Notes: a model not told the origin generated them from the sequence alone. A stretch of DNA of 64,000 nucleotides from an uncultured Flavobacteriaceae bacterium (GCA_947497245.1 CANMFO010000002.1:1178001-1242000), one strand, 5' to 3'; positions 25,174 to 34,113 are shown, counted from the stretch's first letter. Program-made: numbers and translations.

Positions 25174-25629
25174 ATGAAAGCCCTGGGTCTTTTTTTGATC
25201 AATAGTATGGAGAAAAAGAATATGTTGTCTGTCAGTATCGGGGTCATTTACCTCTGGTTCGGGACGCTGAAATTCTTCCCCGGCGTCAGTCCGGCAGAGA
25301 CCATTGCCATGGATACCATTACCGAGCTTACGCTTGGGCTTATTCCATCGGATGTATGCCTGCTGCTATTGGCCATTTGGGAAACCGTTTTGGGAATAGC
25401 GCTCATCGTGGGGTTCCTGAACCGTTTTGCCTATGTTCTGGCCTTGGTCCATATGGTACTTACCTTTACACCTTTCTTCTTTTTTCCAGAGCTCACTTTT
25501 ACGAAAGCACCGTTTGGGCTCACCTTGTTGGGGCAGTATATCATGAAAAACATCGTGTTCCTGGGCCTCTTGGTCTTCCTGTTGAACCAAGAGCTCAAAA
25601 AGAGGAAAGCGGTCGAAAACTTGGGATAA
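25174..25629 (+). CDS. DoxX-like integral membrane protein
   Basis: The 151-residue product has four transmembrane helices with the family features SIGVIYLWFGTLKFFPGVSP in the first and WETVLGIALIVGF in the third. DoxX-like proteins sit in the inner membrane, and some act in thiosulfate-quinone electron transfer or redox stress. A Met at 25207 is an alternative start that would give a product closer to the usual length. It has its own FNR-like promoter. Confidence 0.85.
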   Translation: MKALGLFLINSMEKKNMLSVSIGVIYLWFGTLKFFPGVSPAETIAMDTITELTLGLIPSDVCLLLLAIWETVLGIALIVGFLNRFAYVLALVHMVLTFTPFFFFPELTFTKAPFGLTLLGQYIMKNIVFLGLLVFLLNQELKKRKAVENLG

Positions 25630-25685
25630 ACAGGGGTTTGTTCCCATTTTTCCGTGACCTGACCGGAAGGGGTGGGGGCGGGGAC

Positions 25686-25976
25686 CTACTCGTACAATCC
25701 CAATCTATTTTTGAGCTGTGTCATTTCTTTTTGCATCGCCTCCACCCGGTTCAATAACTGGGTGATGACCTCGATGCCCTCCAGGTTAATGTCCAGATCG
25801 GAGTGCAAACGGAGGATCCGTTCCGCTTTGGGGAGTTCCCTTAGGGGAATGCATCGCACATCCTCCCGGATTTCGACCTCTAAAAGCCCGACTTCATGCA
25901 ATTCCATGATAAAATGGGAAGCCACACGGTGACCTTTGCAAAAATCGGAGACGGAAATGAAATCTTTACTGTCCAT
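25686..25976 (-). CDS. CbpM-like chaperone modulator
   Basis: The 96-residue product resembles CbpM/MerR-type modulators, with an N-terminal ISVSDFCKGHRVASHFIMELHE helix-turn-helix-like part and a C-terminal coiled coil (LNRVEAMQKEMTQLKNRLGLYE). It directly follows the CbpA gene (7-bp gap), the standard arrangement. CbpM inhibits the co-chaperone CbpA by binding its J-domain. Confidence 0.8.
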   Translation of the reverse strand: MDSKDFISVSDFCKGHRVASHFIMELHEVGLLEVEIREDVRCIPLRELPKAERILRLHSDLDINLEGIEVITQLLNRVEAMQKEMTQLKNRLGLYE

Positions 25977-25983
25977 AAGCCCA

Positions 25984-26877
25984 TTATTTTCTGAGGGAAG
26001 CCAATTCCTGAAAAAGTGATTTTTCCCTTGGGGTCAATTGGGTAGGGACCTTCACTGTGTAGGTAATGAAGAGGTCCCCATATCTTCCTTCTTTTTTATA
26101 TATCGGAAACCCTTTTCCCTTCAATTTCACCCGCGTGCCATGCTGCGTCTCGGGCGCGACCCTCAATTTGACTTTCCCATCAAATGTGTCCACCGTCAGT
26201 TCACCTCCCAAAACGGCCGTGTACAGATCAAGATCGATCTGCTTGTACAGATGGCATCCATCGCGCTTGAAGCCCGTGTCGTTTTTTAGGGAAAAAGTAA
26301 TGTAGAGGTCCCCGTTTGGTCCCTTGTTCTTTCCCGGTCCACCGCGTCCCTTGATCTTTATGACCTGTCCGTTGCCGATACCGGCAGGAATCGAAATACG
26401 GATTTTATTTCCATTGACGGTCAAAGTTTGTTTCTGGGTGTAATAGACCGAACTGAGCGGCAGTTCCAGGGTGGCGTTAAAATCCTGCCCCTTGAACCTG
26501 ACCCGTCCCTGGCCCGAAAAATCATGGCCGGTGCCCCCGAACATGTATTCGAAGAAATCCGAGAAATCCCGCTCCCCGTTAAAATGTCCACTGCGATGCG
26601 CAGCGTTGCCTTGCCCAGCCTTTCCTGCTTTTTCAAATTCCGCAGCATGTTGCCAATTTTCCCCATATCGGTCATATTTTTCCCTGTTCTCAGGTCTGCC
26701 CAACACCTCATTGGCCTCGTTGATCTCCTTGAATTTCTGCTCGGCGACGGAATCGTTTGGATTGACATCGGGGTGGTACTTACGGGCCAATTTCCGATAG
26801 GCTTTTTTGATATCGGCCGCGGAGGCGTTTTTGGACACGCCCAATATGCTGTAGTAATCTATAAAATCTACACTCAA
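25984..26877 (-). CDS. CbpA-like DnaJ co-chaperone
   Basis: The 297-residue product has a J-domain ([20 protein letters not shown], with HPD at 35-37), a Gly/Phe-rich linker and two C-terminal peptide-binding beta-domains. It lacks the zinc-finger Cys repeats of DnaJ, so it is of the CbpA type. It works with DnaK on unfolded proteins and may bind the nucleoid. The promoter 120 bp upstream has ATGAT-TTTT-ATCAT and an exact TAGTTTTG. Confidence 0.93.
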   Translation of the reverse strand: MSVDFIDYYSILGVSKNASAADIKKAYRKLARKYHPDVNPNDSVAEQKFKEINEANEVLGRPENREKYDRYGENWQHAAEFEKAGKAGQGNAAHRSGHFNGERDFSDFFEYMFGGTGHDFSGQGRVRFKGQDFNATLELPLSSVYYTQKQTLTVNGNKIRISIPAGIGNGQVIKIKGRGGPGKNKGPNGDLYITFSLKNDTGFKRDGCHLYKQIDLDLYTAVLGGELTVDTFDGKVKLRVAPETQHGTRVKLKGKGFPIYKKEGRYGDLFITYTVKVPTQLTPREKSLFQELASLRK

Positions 26878-26960
26878 CTGAAGCTGTTTGGATTTCTATT
26901 TTTTCACTCGGCCCATCACCGGTGCTCTCCGGGCCGTGTTCCTATTTTCGGAACCAACCC

Positions 26961-27034
26961 CAAAACTAGGACCTTGTCGAGAAACACCAAATGATTTTTA
27001 TCATACCCGCAATGCTTCCTATATTTGAACTTTG
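26961..27034. promoter_or_regulatory. FNR-like box with divergent -7 boxes (cbpA / PAS kinase)
   Basis: ATGAT-TTTT-ATCAT (26991-27004). The minus-strand box TAGTTTTG (plus coordinates 26961-26968) is an exact TAnnTTTG at 22 bp for cbpA. On the plus strand GAACTTTG (27027-27034) has the same spacing with one mismatch, pointing to the PAS kinase and its regulator, which would then control themselves. Confidence 0.75.
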
Positions 27035-27175
27035 CTCCCTTTTGAAAGATTTTTTTTAGGGGTCACAGATTTTTTGCGATATGGAATTTACGGGATAGCG
27101 TACATTGAACAGAACAGGCAAAGATTTTTATTTTATCATAAGGCCGGACAAACAAGAAAGAGGTAATTTTGGCGT

Positions 27176-28411
27176 ATGCGCGTATTTGAGAAGAACAGCA
27201 ATATTTTCAATCTGCTTTCCGAGGCCGTATCAGAAGGGATACTCGTGGTGAACAGTGAACGGTTTATTGTTGCCACAAATGCCCGGACGGACCAAATGTT
27301 TGGATACGGAAAGGGTGATCTCAAGGGAAATCCATTGCACGTTCTTATTCCGGAGGGCAATCGCAAGTCGCATGAAAAACACGTCGTTGATTTCTATGCA
27401 AAAGGGGATAAACGGAGAATGGCACAGGGCCGGAACCTCTTTGGTATAAAAAGGAACGGAGATCGGTTTCCAGTGGAAATAGGTCTCAACCCTTTTTCAC
27501 TGTACGGCGAGACGTACGTGATGGCCTTGATCATTGATGTCACCAACATCAAAGAAAAGGAAAGGCAAATAAACGAATTGAACGAAGGCCTGGAGAAAAA
27601 AATAAAGGTGCGTACGGTCGAGTTGCGCGATACAGTGGCTATGCTTAAAAAAGAAATCAAACTGAGAACGGCCGCAGAGGCGAAAATTAAAAACGCCCTG
27701 CAAAAAGAGCGAGATCTGAACGAGCTGAAGACCCAGTTTCTTTCCCTGGTTTCCCATGAGTTCAAGACACCCTTGAGCGGCATCCTTACTTCCGCCACCC
27801 TTGTCGGAAAATATAAGGACAGTGACCAGCAGGACAAAAGGGACAAACATCTCAAAACGATTATTGGAGAGGTACGGCACCTGAACGGCATCCTAACCGA
27901 CTTTCTTTCCATAGAACGCTTGGAAAAGGGGAAAGAGGTGTACAAGTTTACCGATTTTTCCTTGAGCAAAGTGATCAACGAGGTCATTTACAACGCCAAT
28001 ATGCTGCTCAAAAGCGGACAGCATATCAATTATCCACAGAACGTGGACGGCATTTCCATCAGACAAGACCAAAAAATAGTTACCTTGGTATTGACCAATC
28101 TACTTTCGAATGCGGTAAAGTATTCACCGGAGGACACGACCATTGACCTTAGGGTGGTGCTTGGGGAGGATAAAATTGTGTTCCATGTTGCCGATGAGGG
28201 GATTGGGATTCCCGAAAAAGACCAAAAGCACATTTTTGAGCGGTATTTTAGAGCAGAAAACACCCTGCTGAACCAGGGAACGGGTATTGGACTCAATATC
28301 ATAAAGGGACATTTGGAAAACCTGGATGGCAGTATCCGCTTTAAGAGCAGGGAAAATTCGGGAAGTACCTTTACAGTGGAACTTCCGGTGGAAAACATAA
28401 CCGAACATTGA
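27176..28411 (+). CDS. Cytoplasmic PAS-domain sensor histidine kinase, FixL-like
   Basis: The 411-residue kinase has no transmembrane segment. It consists of a PAS domain (about 13-125), a coiled coil (125-185), a HisKA domain with the phospho-acceptor H194 in LVSHEFKTPL, and an ATPase domain (NLLSNAVKYS, then DEGIGIPEKD and GTGIGLNIIKGH). The PAS domain matches FixL around its haem site: H66 aligns with the proximal haem His of FixL, and R86 falls at the place of the distal Arg, with the same 20-residue spacing. Many non-haem PAS domains share parts of this pattern. It sits 69 bp before its probable partner regulator. Confidence 0.88.
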   Translation: MRVFEKNSNIFNLLSEAVSEGILVVNSERFIVATNARTDQMFGYGKGDLKGNPLHVLIPEGNRKSHEKHVVDFYAKGDKRRMAQGRNLFGIKRNGDRFPVEIGLNPFSLYGETYVMALIIDVTNIKEKERQINELNEGLEKKIKVRTVELRDTVAMLKKEIKLRTAAEAKIKNALQKERDLNELKTQFLSLVSHEFKTPLSGILTSATLVGKYKDSDQQDKRDKHLKTIIGEVRHLNGILTDFLSIERLEKGKEVYKFTDFSLSKVINEVIYNANMLLKSGQHINYPQNVDGISIRQDQKIVTLVLTNLLSNAVKYSPEDTTIDLRVVLGEDKIVFHVADEGIGIPEKDQKHIFERYFRAENTLLNQGTGIGLNIIKGHLENLDGSIRFKSRENSGSTFTVELPVENITEH

Positions 28412-28480
28412 CGATGACCGATATCTTGCCATAAAAGAAAAGCGGGCACCCCCTCCCCGATCAATCGAAAACACGGGACA

Positions 28481-29533
28481 ATGAAAAAAATACTACTGAT
28501 AGAGGATGACACCATTTTAAGGGAAAACACGGCGGAGCTGTTGGAACTTGCAGGTTACGAAGTGCGTACCGCGACCAACGGGAAAAAAGGGATCCAAGCC
28601 ACTAGGGAGTATCTGCCCGATGTCATCGTTTGCGACATTATGATGCCCGAACTGGACGGCTATGGCGTTTTGGAGGCCCTTTATCAGGACGAACGTACCA
28701 AAGGAATTCCCTTTATATTCCTTTCCGCAAAAACCGAACGTGGCGATATTCGAAAGGGAATGGATCTGGGCGCCGATGATTACCTGACCAAACCCTTTGA
28801 GGAAGGGGAACTGCTTGGTGCCATACAGAGCAGATTGGCCAAAGTGGACATTCTGAGGGACGTAGGATCCAAAGAAGGGGAAAGGGTGGAAAACCCGGAT
28901 TGTGGTATGAAGACCATTCATGAATTGAAGAACTTCATAGATGACAACGGAAAGGAGTATGAATTTGGGAACGGCGAGGTTATTTACCGCGAAGGGGCAT
29001 ATTCCAACACACTGTTTTTGGTGCTCAAAGGGGTGGTAAAAACGCATAAATTGGACGAAACGGGGAAAGAACTTATCACCCAGATATACAAACCGGATGA
29101 CTTTTTTGGTATAACGTCCTTTACCAAGAACGTACCTTGCCGGGAATATGCGACCACTATGGAAAAGACCCATCTTGTAGGCATTAACATAAGTGAGCTC
29201 AGGACCGTGTTGGAGGACAATGGTGACCTGGCCCTGGAACTGATGCAGTTATTGGCCGAAAACCTGTCCGAAGCCAAAGAGCAGCTTTTGGAAATGGCCT
29301 ACGGTTCCGTGCGCAAAAAAACGGCAAGTACCATTCTGAAGTTTGCGGAAAAGTTGCAAAAGGACTCGGAAGGGAACTTCCACATTCTGAGAAGTGATCT
29401 GGCCAGTGTGGCTGGAATGGCCACCGAAACCTTGATCCGGACCCTCTCCGCCTTCAAAAAAGAGGGGCTGATCCGTATCGAGGACCGCAACATCAAAATA
29501 TTGGATTTCGACAAGTTGAACCGCATGTATTGA
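28481..29533 (+). CDS. Receiver-CRP/FNR fusion regulator
   Basis: The 350-residue protein joins a receiver domain (acidic ED at 8-10, phospho-acceptor D52 in VCDIMMPELDG, K104 in YLTKPF) to a cyclic-nucleotide-like beta-roll (about 150-265) and a C-terminal CRP/FNR helix-turn-helix (LRSDLASVAGMATETLIRTL, around 303-322). It lacks the four cysteines of Fe-S FNR, so the oxygen signal must come from the receiver side. The recognition helix keeps E316 and R320 at the places of FNR E209 and R213, with Ile in place of Ser212. That suits an FNR-like TGAT half-site with another outer base. It is the best candidate for binding the fourteen boxes in this window. Confidence 0.92.
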   Translation: MKKILLIEDDTILRENTAELLELAGYEVRTATNGKKGIQATREYLPDVIVCDIMMPELDGYGVLEALYQDERTKGIPFIFLSAKTERGDIRKGMDLGADDYLTKPFEEGELLGAIQSRLAKVDILRDVGSKEGERVENPDCGMKTIHELKNFIDDNGKEYEFGNGEVIYREGAYSNTLFLVLKGVVKTHKLDETGKELITQIYKPDDFFGITSFTKNVPCREYATTMEKTHLVGINISELRTVLEDNGDLALELMQLLAENLSEAKEQLLEMAYGSVRKKTASTILKFAEKLQKDSEGNFHILRSDLASVAGMATETLIRTLSAFKKEGLIRIEDRNIKILDFDKLNRMY

Positions 29534-29564
29534 TGCCATTCCAAGGGTATCCGGCACCGGCGAT

Positions 29565-29608
29565 ATGATATTAATCATTTTGTGCCATAGATCGGGAACA
29601 TACTTTTA
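29565..29608 (+). promoter_or_regulatory. FNR-like box and -7 box of the first USP in the plus-strand cluster
   Basis: ATGAT-ATTA-ATCAT (29565-29578) followed after 22 bp by TACTTTTA (29601-29608), an exact TAnnTTTA. Palindrome centre is 60 bp from the preferred start at 29632. Confidence 0.8.
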
Positions 29609-29631
29609 TGGCATTAACCAAATATTCCCGC

Positions 29632-30471
29632 ATGATGCAAGTTCTCATACCAACGGATTTCTCCGACAATTCCTGGAATGCAATTGAATATGGCCTAGCC
29701 CTGTATAAAAAATCAAAATGCACCTTCTACCTTCTCCATATCAATCCAATTCCGCCCTACTCCGGTGCGGGGACTTCCATTCACGCCGCGTCAAAAAACT
29801 TTGAGGACCACATTTTGAAAGAAAGTCGGGAGGGCCTGCAGGAAATCCTGGCACGGATAGCAGAACTCCCCAGCACCTCCCAGCACAGCTTTGTACCTGT
29901 GGCCCTTTACGATTTTTTTGTGGATGGCATTAAGCGGGAGGTCGAGGACAAGAAGATCGATCTGATCATTATGGGCACGAAAGGCGCTTCCGGACTTAAG
30001 AAAATAGCCATGGGGAGCAATACGGGTGATGTGATCACAAGGGTAAAATGCCCCTTGTTGGCCGTTCCGGAGGATGCCGTATTCACCAAACCCAAGGAAA
30101 TTGCCTTTCCGACGGATTACCACCTGCGCTACGACCTAAAGGTACTGGATACCTTGATCGATATGACCTTGCTAACAGGGGCGGTGCTCAGAATTTTGCA
30201 CATTTCAAAAAGGGACGAAGAACTGAGCGAGGAGCAGGTTAAGAACAAAGATTTTCTGGATGACTACCTTTTGGCGGTAGAACACAGTTTTCATTTTGTC
30301 AGCGGGTCCAAATTGGAGGCCGCTGTGCAGTGTTTTACCGAAAGCAGGGAAATCGATATGATCGCAATGGTGGCAAAAAACCTGAACTATTTCCAACGGA
30401 TTTTGTTCCGACCGGCGGTGGAGGAAATCAGTTACCATACAAAAACCCCTTTTTTGGTGCTGCATGAATAA
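29632..30471 (+). CDS. Universal stress protein, N-terminal ATP-site domain plus degenerate second domain
   Basis: The 279-residue product begins MMQVLIPTDFSDNSWNAIEY. I moved the start to 29632 because the earlier ATG at 29608 overlaps the -7 box and the homologues in this window start at this motif. Domain 1 keeps G-x2-G-x9-G-S (GTKGASGLKKIAMGS) for nucleotide binding. Domain 2 (about 150-279) has the fold but no such motif. First USP after the regulator gene, and driven by its own FNR-like box. Confidence 0.93.
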   Translation: MMQVLIPTDFSDNSWNAIEYGLALYKKSKCTFYLLHINPIPPYSGAGTSIHAASKNFEDHILKESREGLQEILARIAELPSTSQHSFVPVALYDFFVDGIKREVEDKKIDLIIMGTKGASGLKKIAMGSNTGDVITRVKCPLLAVPEDAVFTKPKEIAFPTDYHLRYDLKVLDTLIDMTLLTGAVLRILHISKRDEELSEEQVKNKDFLDDYLLAVEHSFHFVSGSKLEAAVQCFTESREIDMIAMVAKNLNYFQRILFRPAVEEISYHTKTPFLVLHE

Positions 30472-30563
30472 CACTCGATGCAGTATGTTCGGGGCCGGTT
30501 CCAAAAACGAGGCGTACGGCATGGCCCGATACCCGCCGCACGGTACCCTCTAAATCCTTGAAA

Positions 30564-31061
30564 ATGCCACGACCCAAGACAAAGACAGCGTTGTTGTCAT
30601 TGAGCCAAAGCAATTACGACAGGCTACTCGCCCTTGTTGATTCCCTACCCCCGGAAGATCGGGAATCGGAATTTCCAGAGGGCTACCTGAACCGGAACAT
30701 CAGTGATGTTTTGGCACATTTGCACCACTGGCACCATCTGTTCTTAACATGGTATGCAGTCGGAATGAAGGGGGAGAAACCCGATATGCCCGCCAAAGGG
30801 TACACCTGGAAAACCCTTCCGGAGCTCAATCGGGAGATTTGGACAAAGTACAAAGACTACGGATTGGAAAGCTCGCAAAAACTGCTGGACCAATCGTTTG
30901 ACCAAATACAGGAAGTGATCAACGGCCATTCACAAGAAGAGCTTTTCGAAAAGAAAAAGTACAAATGGACCGGTACTACCTCGCTTGCCGCTTATTTGAT
31001 TTCGGCTACCTCAAGCCATTACGACTGGGCCTATAAGCTAATCGGAAAATGCAGCAGGTAG
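30564..31061 (+). CDS. ClbS/DfsB-family four-helix-bundle protein (DinB superfamily)
   Basis: The 165-residue product opens MPRPKTKTALLSLSQSNYDR and has the His pair of the family in HLHHWHHLFLTWY, plus a C-terminal ATSSHYDWA with a His at the right distance. ClbS proteins hydrolyse or sequester reactive natural products such as colibactin, and DfsB relatives appear in other phyla. The target here is unknown. It follows the USP gene by 92 bp and ends 13 bp before the convergent thioredoxin gene. The start at 30564 fits the family's MPRP opening. Confidence 0.8.
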   Translation: MPRPKTKTALLSLSQSNYDRLLALVDSLPPEDRESEFPEGYLNRNISDVLAHLHHWHHLFLTWYAVGMKGEKPDMPAKGYTWKTLPELNREIWTKYKDYGLESSQKLLDQSFDQIQEVINGHSQEELFEKKKYKWTGTTSLAAYLISATSSHYDWAYKLIGKCSR

Positions 31062-31074
31062 TGGGTGCCCCGGC

Positions 31075-31374
31075 TTATTCATAGGACGCGACAATCTCGA
31101 TGATCTCATTCTTCTGCAAGACCCCGGATTGCCTCCAAACCTGTCGCCCACCTTTGAAGAGCAGCATGGTGGGCACACCGCGAACCTGATATTTTTGGGC
31201 AAGGTGCTGGTTCTTGTCCACATCGATCTTTACGATCTTGATGGCATCGCCCAAAGTCTTCTTGACTTCCCCGAGAATGGGCGACAGCAGCTTGCAAGGT
31301 CCGCACCAATCTGCATAAAAATCAACTAGGACCGGGGTGTTGGCGTCCACAATTTTTTCAAAACTACTTTTCAT
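31075..31374 (-). CDS. Thioredoxin
   Basis: The 99-residue product is a single thioredoxin domain with the redox motif WCGPC and the cis-proline segment VRGVPTMLLF. There is no signal peptide, so it acts in the cytoplasm as a disulfide reductant. It starts 52 bp from the FNR-like box at 31426. A minus-strand match TAACTTGG (plus coordinates 31397-31404) lies 21 bp from that box, so shared control with the divergent USP is possible but weakly supported. Confidence 0.95.
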   Translation of the reverse strand: MKSSFEKIVDANTPVLVDFYADWCGPCKLLSPILGEVKKTLGDAIKIVKIDVDKNQHLAQKYQVRGVPTMLLFKGGRQVWRQSGVLQKNEIIEIVASYE

Positions 31375-31425
31375 ACATCCCTCGGTTTATTGACGGCCAA
31401 GTTAAGAAAAAAGGAAAAAAGGAAA

Positions 31426-31469
31426 CTGATCAAGGTCATGGTTTTTGGTCGGGAAGCCTTTTACTTTTG
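31426..31469 (+). promoter_or_regulatory. FNR-like box and -7 box of the second plus-strand USP
   Basis: CTGAT-CAAG-GTCAT (31426-31439), then after 22 bp TACTTTTG (31462-31469), an exact TAnnTTTG. The leader before the ATG at 31487 is about 13 nt. Confidence 0.75.
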
Positions 31470-31486
31470 ATTTAAATCAAAGGACC

Positions 31487-32332
31487 ATGAGAAAGGTTTT
31501 GGTACCAACCGATTTTTCGGAAAATGCTTTCAACGCTTTAAAATATGCCTGCCAGGTATTCAAGTACGAGAGATGCGAATTCTTCGTTATCCATACCTAT
31601 GCGGATGAGGTATATGGCCAAGAGGTTTTGGTGGCCCAAAATTTGCTTGAGGAACGCAAGGAAGACGCCTCGACGAACTCGGAAAAACTTCTCAAGAAAA
31701 CACTTGAAGCGATTAAATTGTATTCACCGAACCCCAAGCACGCCTTTAAGGCCATTGCCGCCTTCGGCGCGCTGACCGATGAGGTCAACGACTGGGTGAA
31801 CACAGAAAATATAGATGTTGTGGTCATGGGCACACGGGGAGAGACCAATGATCAAAAACGAACCTTTGGGAGCAATGCGCTCCAGGTGCTAAAATATGTA
31901 CATTGTCCGGTTTTGGCCATTCCTGGGAACTATGAATACCATCCACCGAAGGAAGTGCTTTTCCCGACAAATTATATGGTACCCTATAAAAGAAGGGAAT
32001 TGAAGCTACTGTGCGAGATGGCCGGATCTTTTCGGTCGACCATCCATTTTTTGTACATAGACCCTATCGAGGTGCTCTCGAACCGACAGGCGGACAACAA
32101 GGCCTTTTTGGAAAGTACGTTGTCGAAACCAACATTGCGCTTTGGGACCACCGCGAAAAAAGACAAGACCTCGGCCATCATGAAATACATAAGCGATAAA
32201 CAGATAGACCTGCTTGTCTTGGTAAACTCAAGGCATTCCTATATGGAGGATATGCTTTACCGGTCCACCATTGATCAAATCGGACTCCAAGTTGGGATTC
32301 CCTTTTTGGTATTGCAGAACATTGCGAGATAA
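31487..32332 (+). CDS. Universal stress protein
   Basis: The 281-residue product starts MRKVLVPTDFSENAFNALKY. The start at 31487 is chosen over an in-frame GTG upstream because the -7 box covers that region. Domain 1 has a nucleotide-site pattern G-x2-G-x9-G-S (GTRGETNDQKRTFGS), with its Gly-Ser end intact. Domain 2 is degenerate. It is first in a run of USP genes reading rightward. Confidence 0.92.
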   Translation: MRKVLVPTDFSENAFNALKYACQVFKYERCEFFVIHTYADEVYGQEVLVAQNLLEERKEDASTNSEKLLKKTLEAIKLYSPNPKHAFKAIAAFGALTDEVNDWVNTENIDVVVMGTRGETNDQKRTFGSNALQVLKYVHCPVLAIPGNYEYHPPKEVLFPTNYMVPYKRRELKLLCEMAGSFRSTIHFLYIDPIEVLSNRQADNKAFLESTLSKPTLRFGTTAKKDKTSAIMKYISDKQIDLLVLVNSRHSYMEDMLYRSTIDQIGLQVGIPFLVLQNIAR

Positions 32333-32423
32333 TGGATTACGACCCGTGTGTCAAGCGTGGAACGCCAGGTTTGAAAAGTTGGTGACGATAAAATGAAGAG
32401 ATAAACACTAAATGGTAAAACGA

Positions 32424-33257
32424 ATGAAAAAAATAATCCTGCCCACCGATTTTTCGGACAATGCCCATAACGCCATCCGCTATGCGGTGACCCTTTTTGA
32501 GGAAGTGGAGTGCACCTTCTATTTGGTACATACCTATACCCCGGCCATTTATCAGGCCGAATACGTCCTGCACAGTCCGGGACAGATCGGTCTGGGGGAT
32601 GTCCACCAGACCAGGGTGCTGACCCAGCTGGCAAAATTGATGGAAAAATTGGACAGGGAATTTAAAAACCCAAAGCACATTTTTGTCCCCCATGCCGCCT
32701 TCAATACGTTGGTGGACGAGATTAGGGAAACCGCGGAAAAGGAACGGGCAGATTTAGTGATTATGGGCACCAAGGGCGCAACGGGCGCAAAGGAAATTCT
32801 GTTCGGCACCAATACGGTACATGTGATAAAAAAGGCCACCTGTCCCGTACTTGCCATCCCACCCGGTTTTGAATTCGAAAAACCCAAGGAAATCCTATTT
32901 CCGACGGACTACGAAGTGGACTTCAGCAAAGAACGGCTGAAGCTTCTTTTGGACATTGCCGAAAAACACATCTCCAGTATCGAGGTACTCCATGTATCCG
33001 GGGGAGGCAATCTTTCCGAAGGACAACTGGAGAACAAACAAAAACTGAACTATATACTGGCCAAGACGGCCCATCTTTTTCATGAGGTCCCCAATCAAAG
33101 GATCGTAGATGCCATCAACAGCTTTCAAATGAAAAAGCGCATGAACCTATTGGTCATGATACGGAACAAGCATACATTTTTGGAACGGCTGTTCATTGAA
33201 CCGGTAATCAAGAAAATAGGATTTCATATCACGGTACCCTTCATGGTCATCCCATAA
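32424..33257 (+). CDS. Universal stress protein
   Basis: The 277-residue product starts MKKIILPTDFSDNAHNAIRY (ATG at 32424; an upstream ATG at 32412 would add four residues). Domain 1 carries GTKGATGAKEILFGT, a full G-x2-G-x9-G-T site. Domain 2 lacks it. It lies 91 bp after the previous USP with no FNR-like box between, so it is probably read from the 31462 promoter. Confidence 0.93.
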   Translation: MKKIILPTDFSDNAHNAIRYAVTLFEEVECTFYLVHTYTPAIYQAEYVLHSPGQIGLGDVHQTRVLTQLAKLMEKLDREFKNPKHIFVPHAAFNTLVDEIRETAEKERADLVIMGTKGATGAKEILFGTNTVHVIKKATCPVLAIPPGFEFEKPKEILFPTDYEVDFSKERLKLLLDIAEKHISSIEVLHVSGGGNLSEGQLENKQKLNYILAKTAHLFHEVPNQRIVDAINSFQMKKRMNLLVMIRNKHTFLERLFIEPVIKKIGFHITVPFMVIP

Positions 33258-33273
33258 CCGAAAAAAATAGAAC

Positions 33274-34113
33274 ATGCAGCATATCCTGATTCCGACCGAT
33301 TTTTCGAACAATGCATACAACGCCCTGTTCTACGCCGTGAAATTATTTAAGGACACAACATGCAGTTTCTATGTCCTGAACGCCTATGATGAACTCACAC
33401 CTTTGCGGTCAAAAAGTCTGGCCAAAAAAAAATTACTGGAGCAGTTAAGTGATAAATCGATGGAAGGGCTGGAGCAAACTTTACATCGCATCCACCTGGA
33501 CGACTCCAACCCCAAGCATAGCTATGTCCCACTTTCTGAAAAGGGCGGACTGCTTCAGGTGATTTCCAGGGCGGTGCGGGATAGGAAGATCGATCTGGTC
33601 GTGATGGGCAATAAGGGCGCTACGGGGAGTGCCGCGGTATTCTTGGGAAGCAAGACGACGAAGGTTTTGGCGGCCTTGAAAACCTGCCCGGTACTGGCCG
33701 TTCCAGCGGATACGGATTTTTCCAAACCAAATGAGATCGCCTTTGCCACCGATTACAAGCGTATTTTCGACGCAGAGGTAGTGCACCCGTTTCGGACCTT
33801 GGCCTCGCTTTGCAGCGCGTCGGTTCGCATACTGCACGTTCACGAAGAAGAAAGGCTCGATGAACAGCAGGAGGCCAACTTGGCCACTTTGTTGGCCTAT
33901 TTGGAGCTTCTGCCACACTCCATCCACTGGATGCCGAATTTCTCCACCAAGGCCGAGGCGATCCAGGCCTTTCTCGATGAATTGGGGATAGGGATGCTCG
34001 CCATGGTGAACTACCCGCACAGTTTTTTGGAAAGACTGTTGCGCGAACCGGTAATCAAAAAAATGGTGTTCAATATTTCGATCCCTTTTTTGGTCATCCC
34101 GGGCAAGGACTGA
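33274..34113 (+). CDS. Universal stress protein
   Basis: The 279-residue product starts MQHILIPTDFSNNAYNALFY. Its nucleotide motif GNKGATGSAAVFLGS is complete. It follows the previous USP by 16 bp, so the two are co-transcribed. The second domain is the most divergent of the set (residues 150-279). Its stop codon overlaps the FNR-like box of the next USP gene. Confidence 0.92.
   Translation: MQHILIPTDFSNNAYNALFYAVKLFKDTTCSFYVLNAYDELTPLRSKSLAKKKLLEQLSDKSMEGLEQTLHRIHLDDSNPKHSYVPLSEKGGLLQVISRAVRDRKIDLVVMGNKGATGSAAVFLGSKTTKVLAALKTCPVLAVPADTDFSKPNEIAFATDYKRIFDAEVVHPFRTLASLCSASVRILHVHEEERLDEQQEANLATLLAYLELLPHSIHWMPNFSTKAEAIQAFLDELGIGMLAMVNYPHSFLERLLREPVIKKMVFNISIPFLVIPGKD

Noticed and set aside
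27164-27171. TAATTTTG just 4 bp before the PAS kinase start, suggesting a leaderless transcript
   Set aside because: No regulator box stands at the right distance, only a lone ATCAT half-site. The evidence is too thin to list it as a promoter.
28414-28427. Weak box ATGACCGATATCTT 60 bp before the receiver-CRP gene
   Set aside because: The right half has mismatches and no TAnnTTTG-like sequence stands 22 bp away. The gene is probably read from the kinase promoter.
31467-31480. Perfect canonical FNR box TTGATTTAAATCAA
   Set aside because: It lies on top of the -7 box TACTTTTG (31462-31469) of the USP gene, only 6 bp from the start codon, and has no -7 box at the 22-bp spacing on either side. 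The properly spaced box of this promoter is CTGATCAAGGTCAT at 31426.
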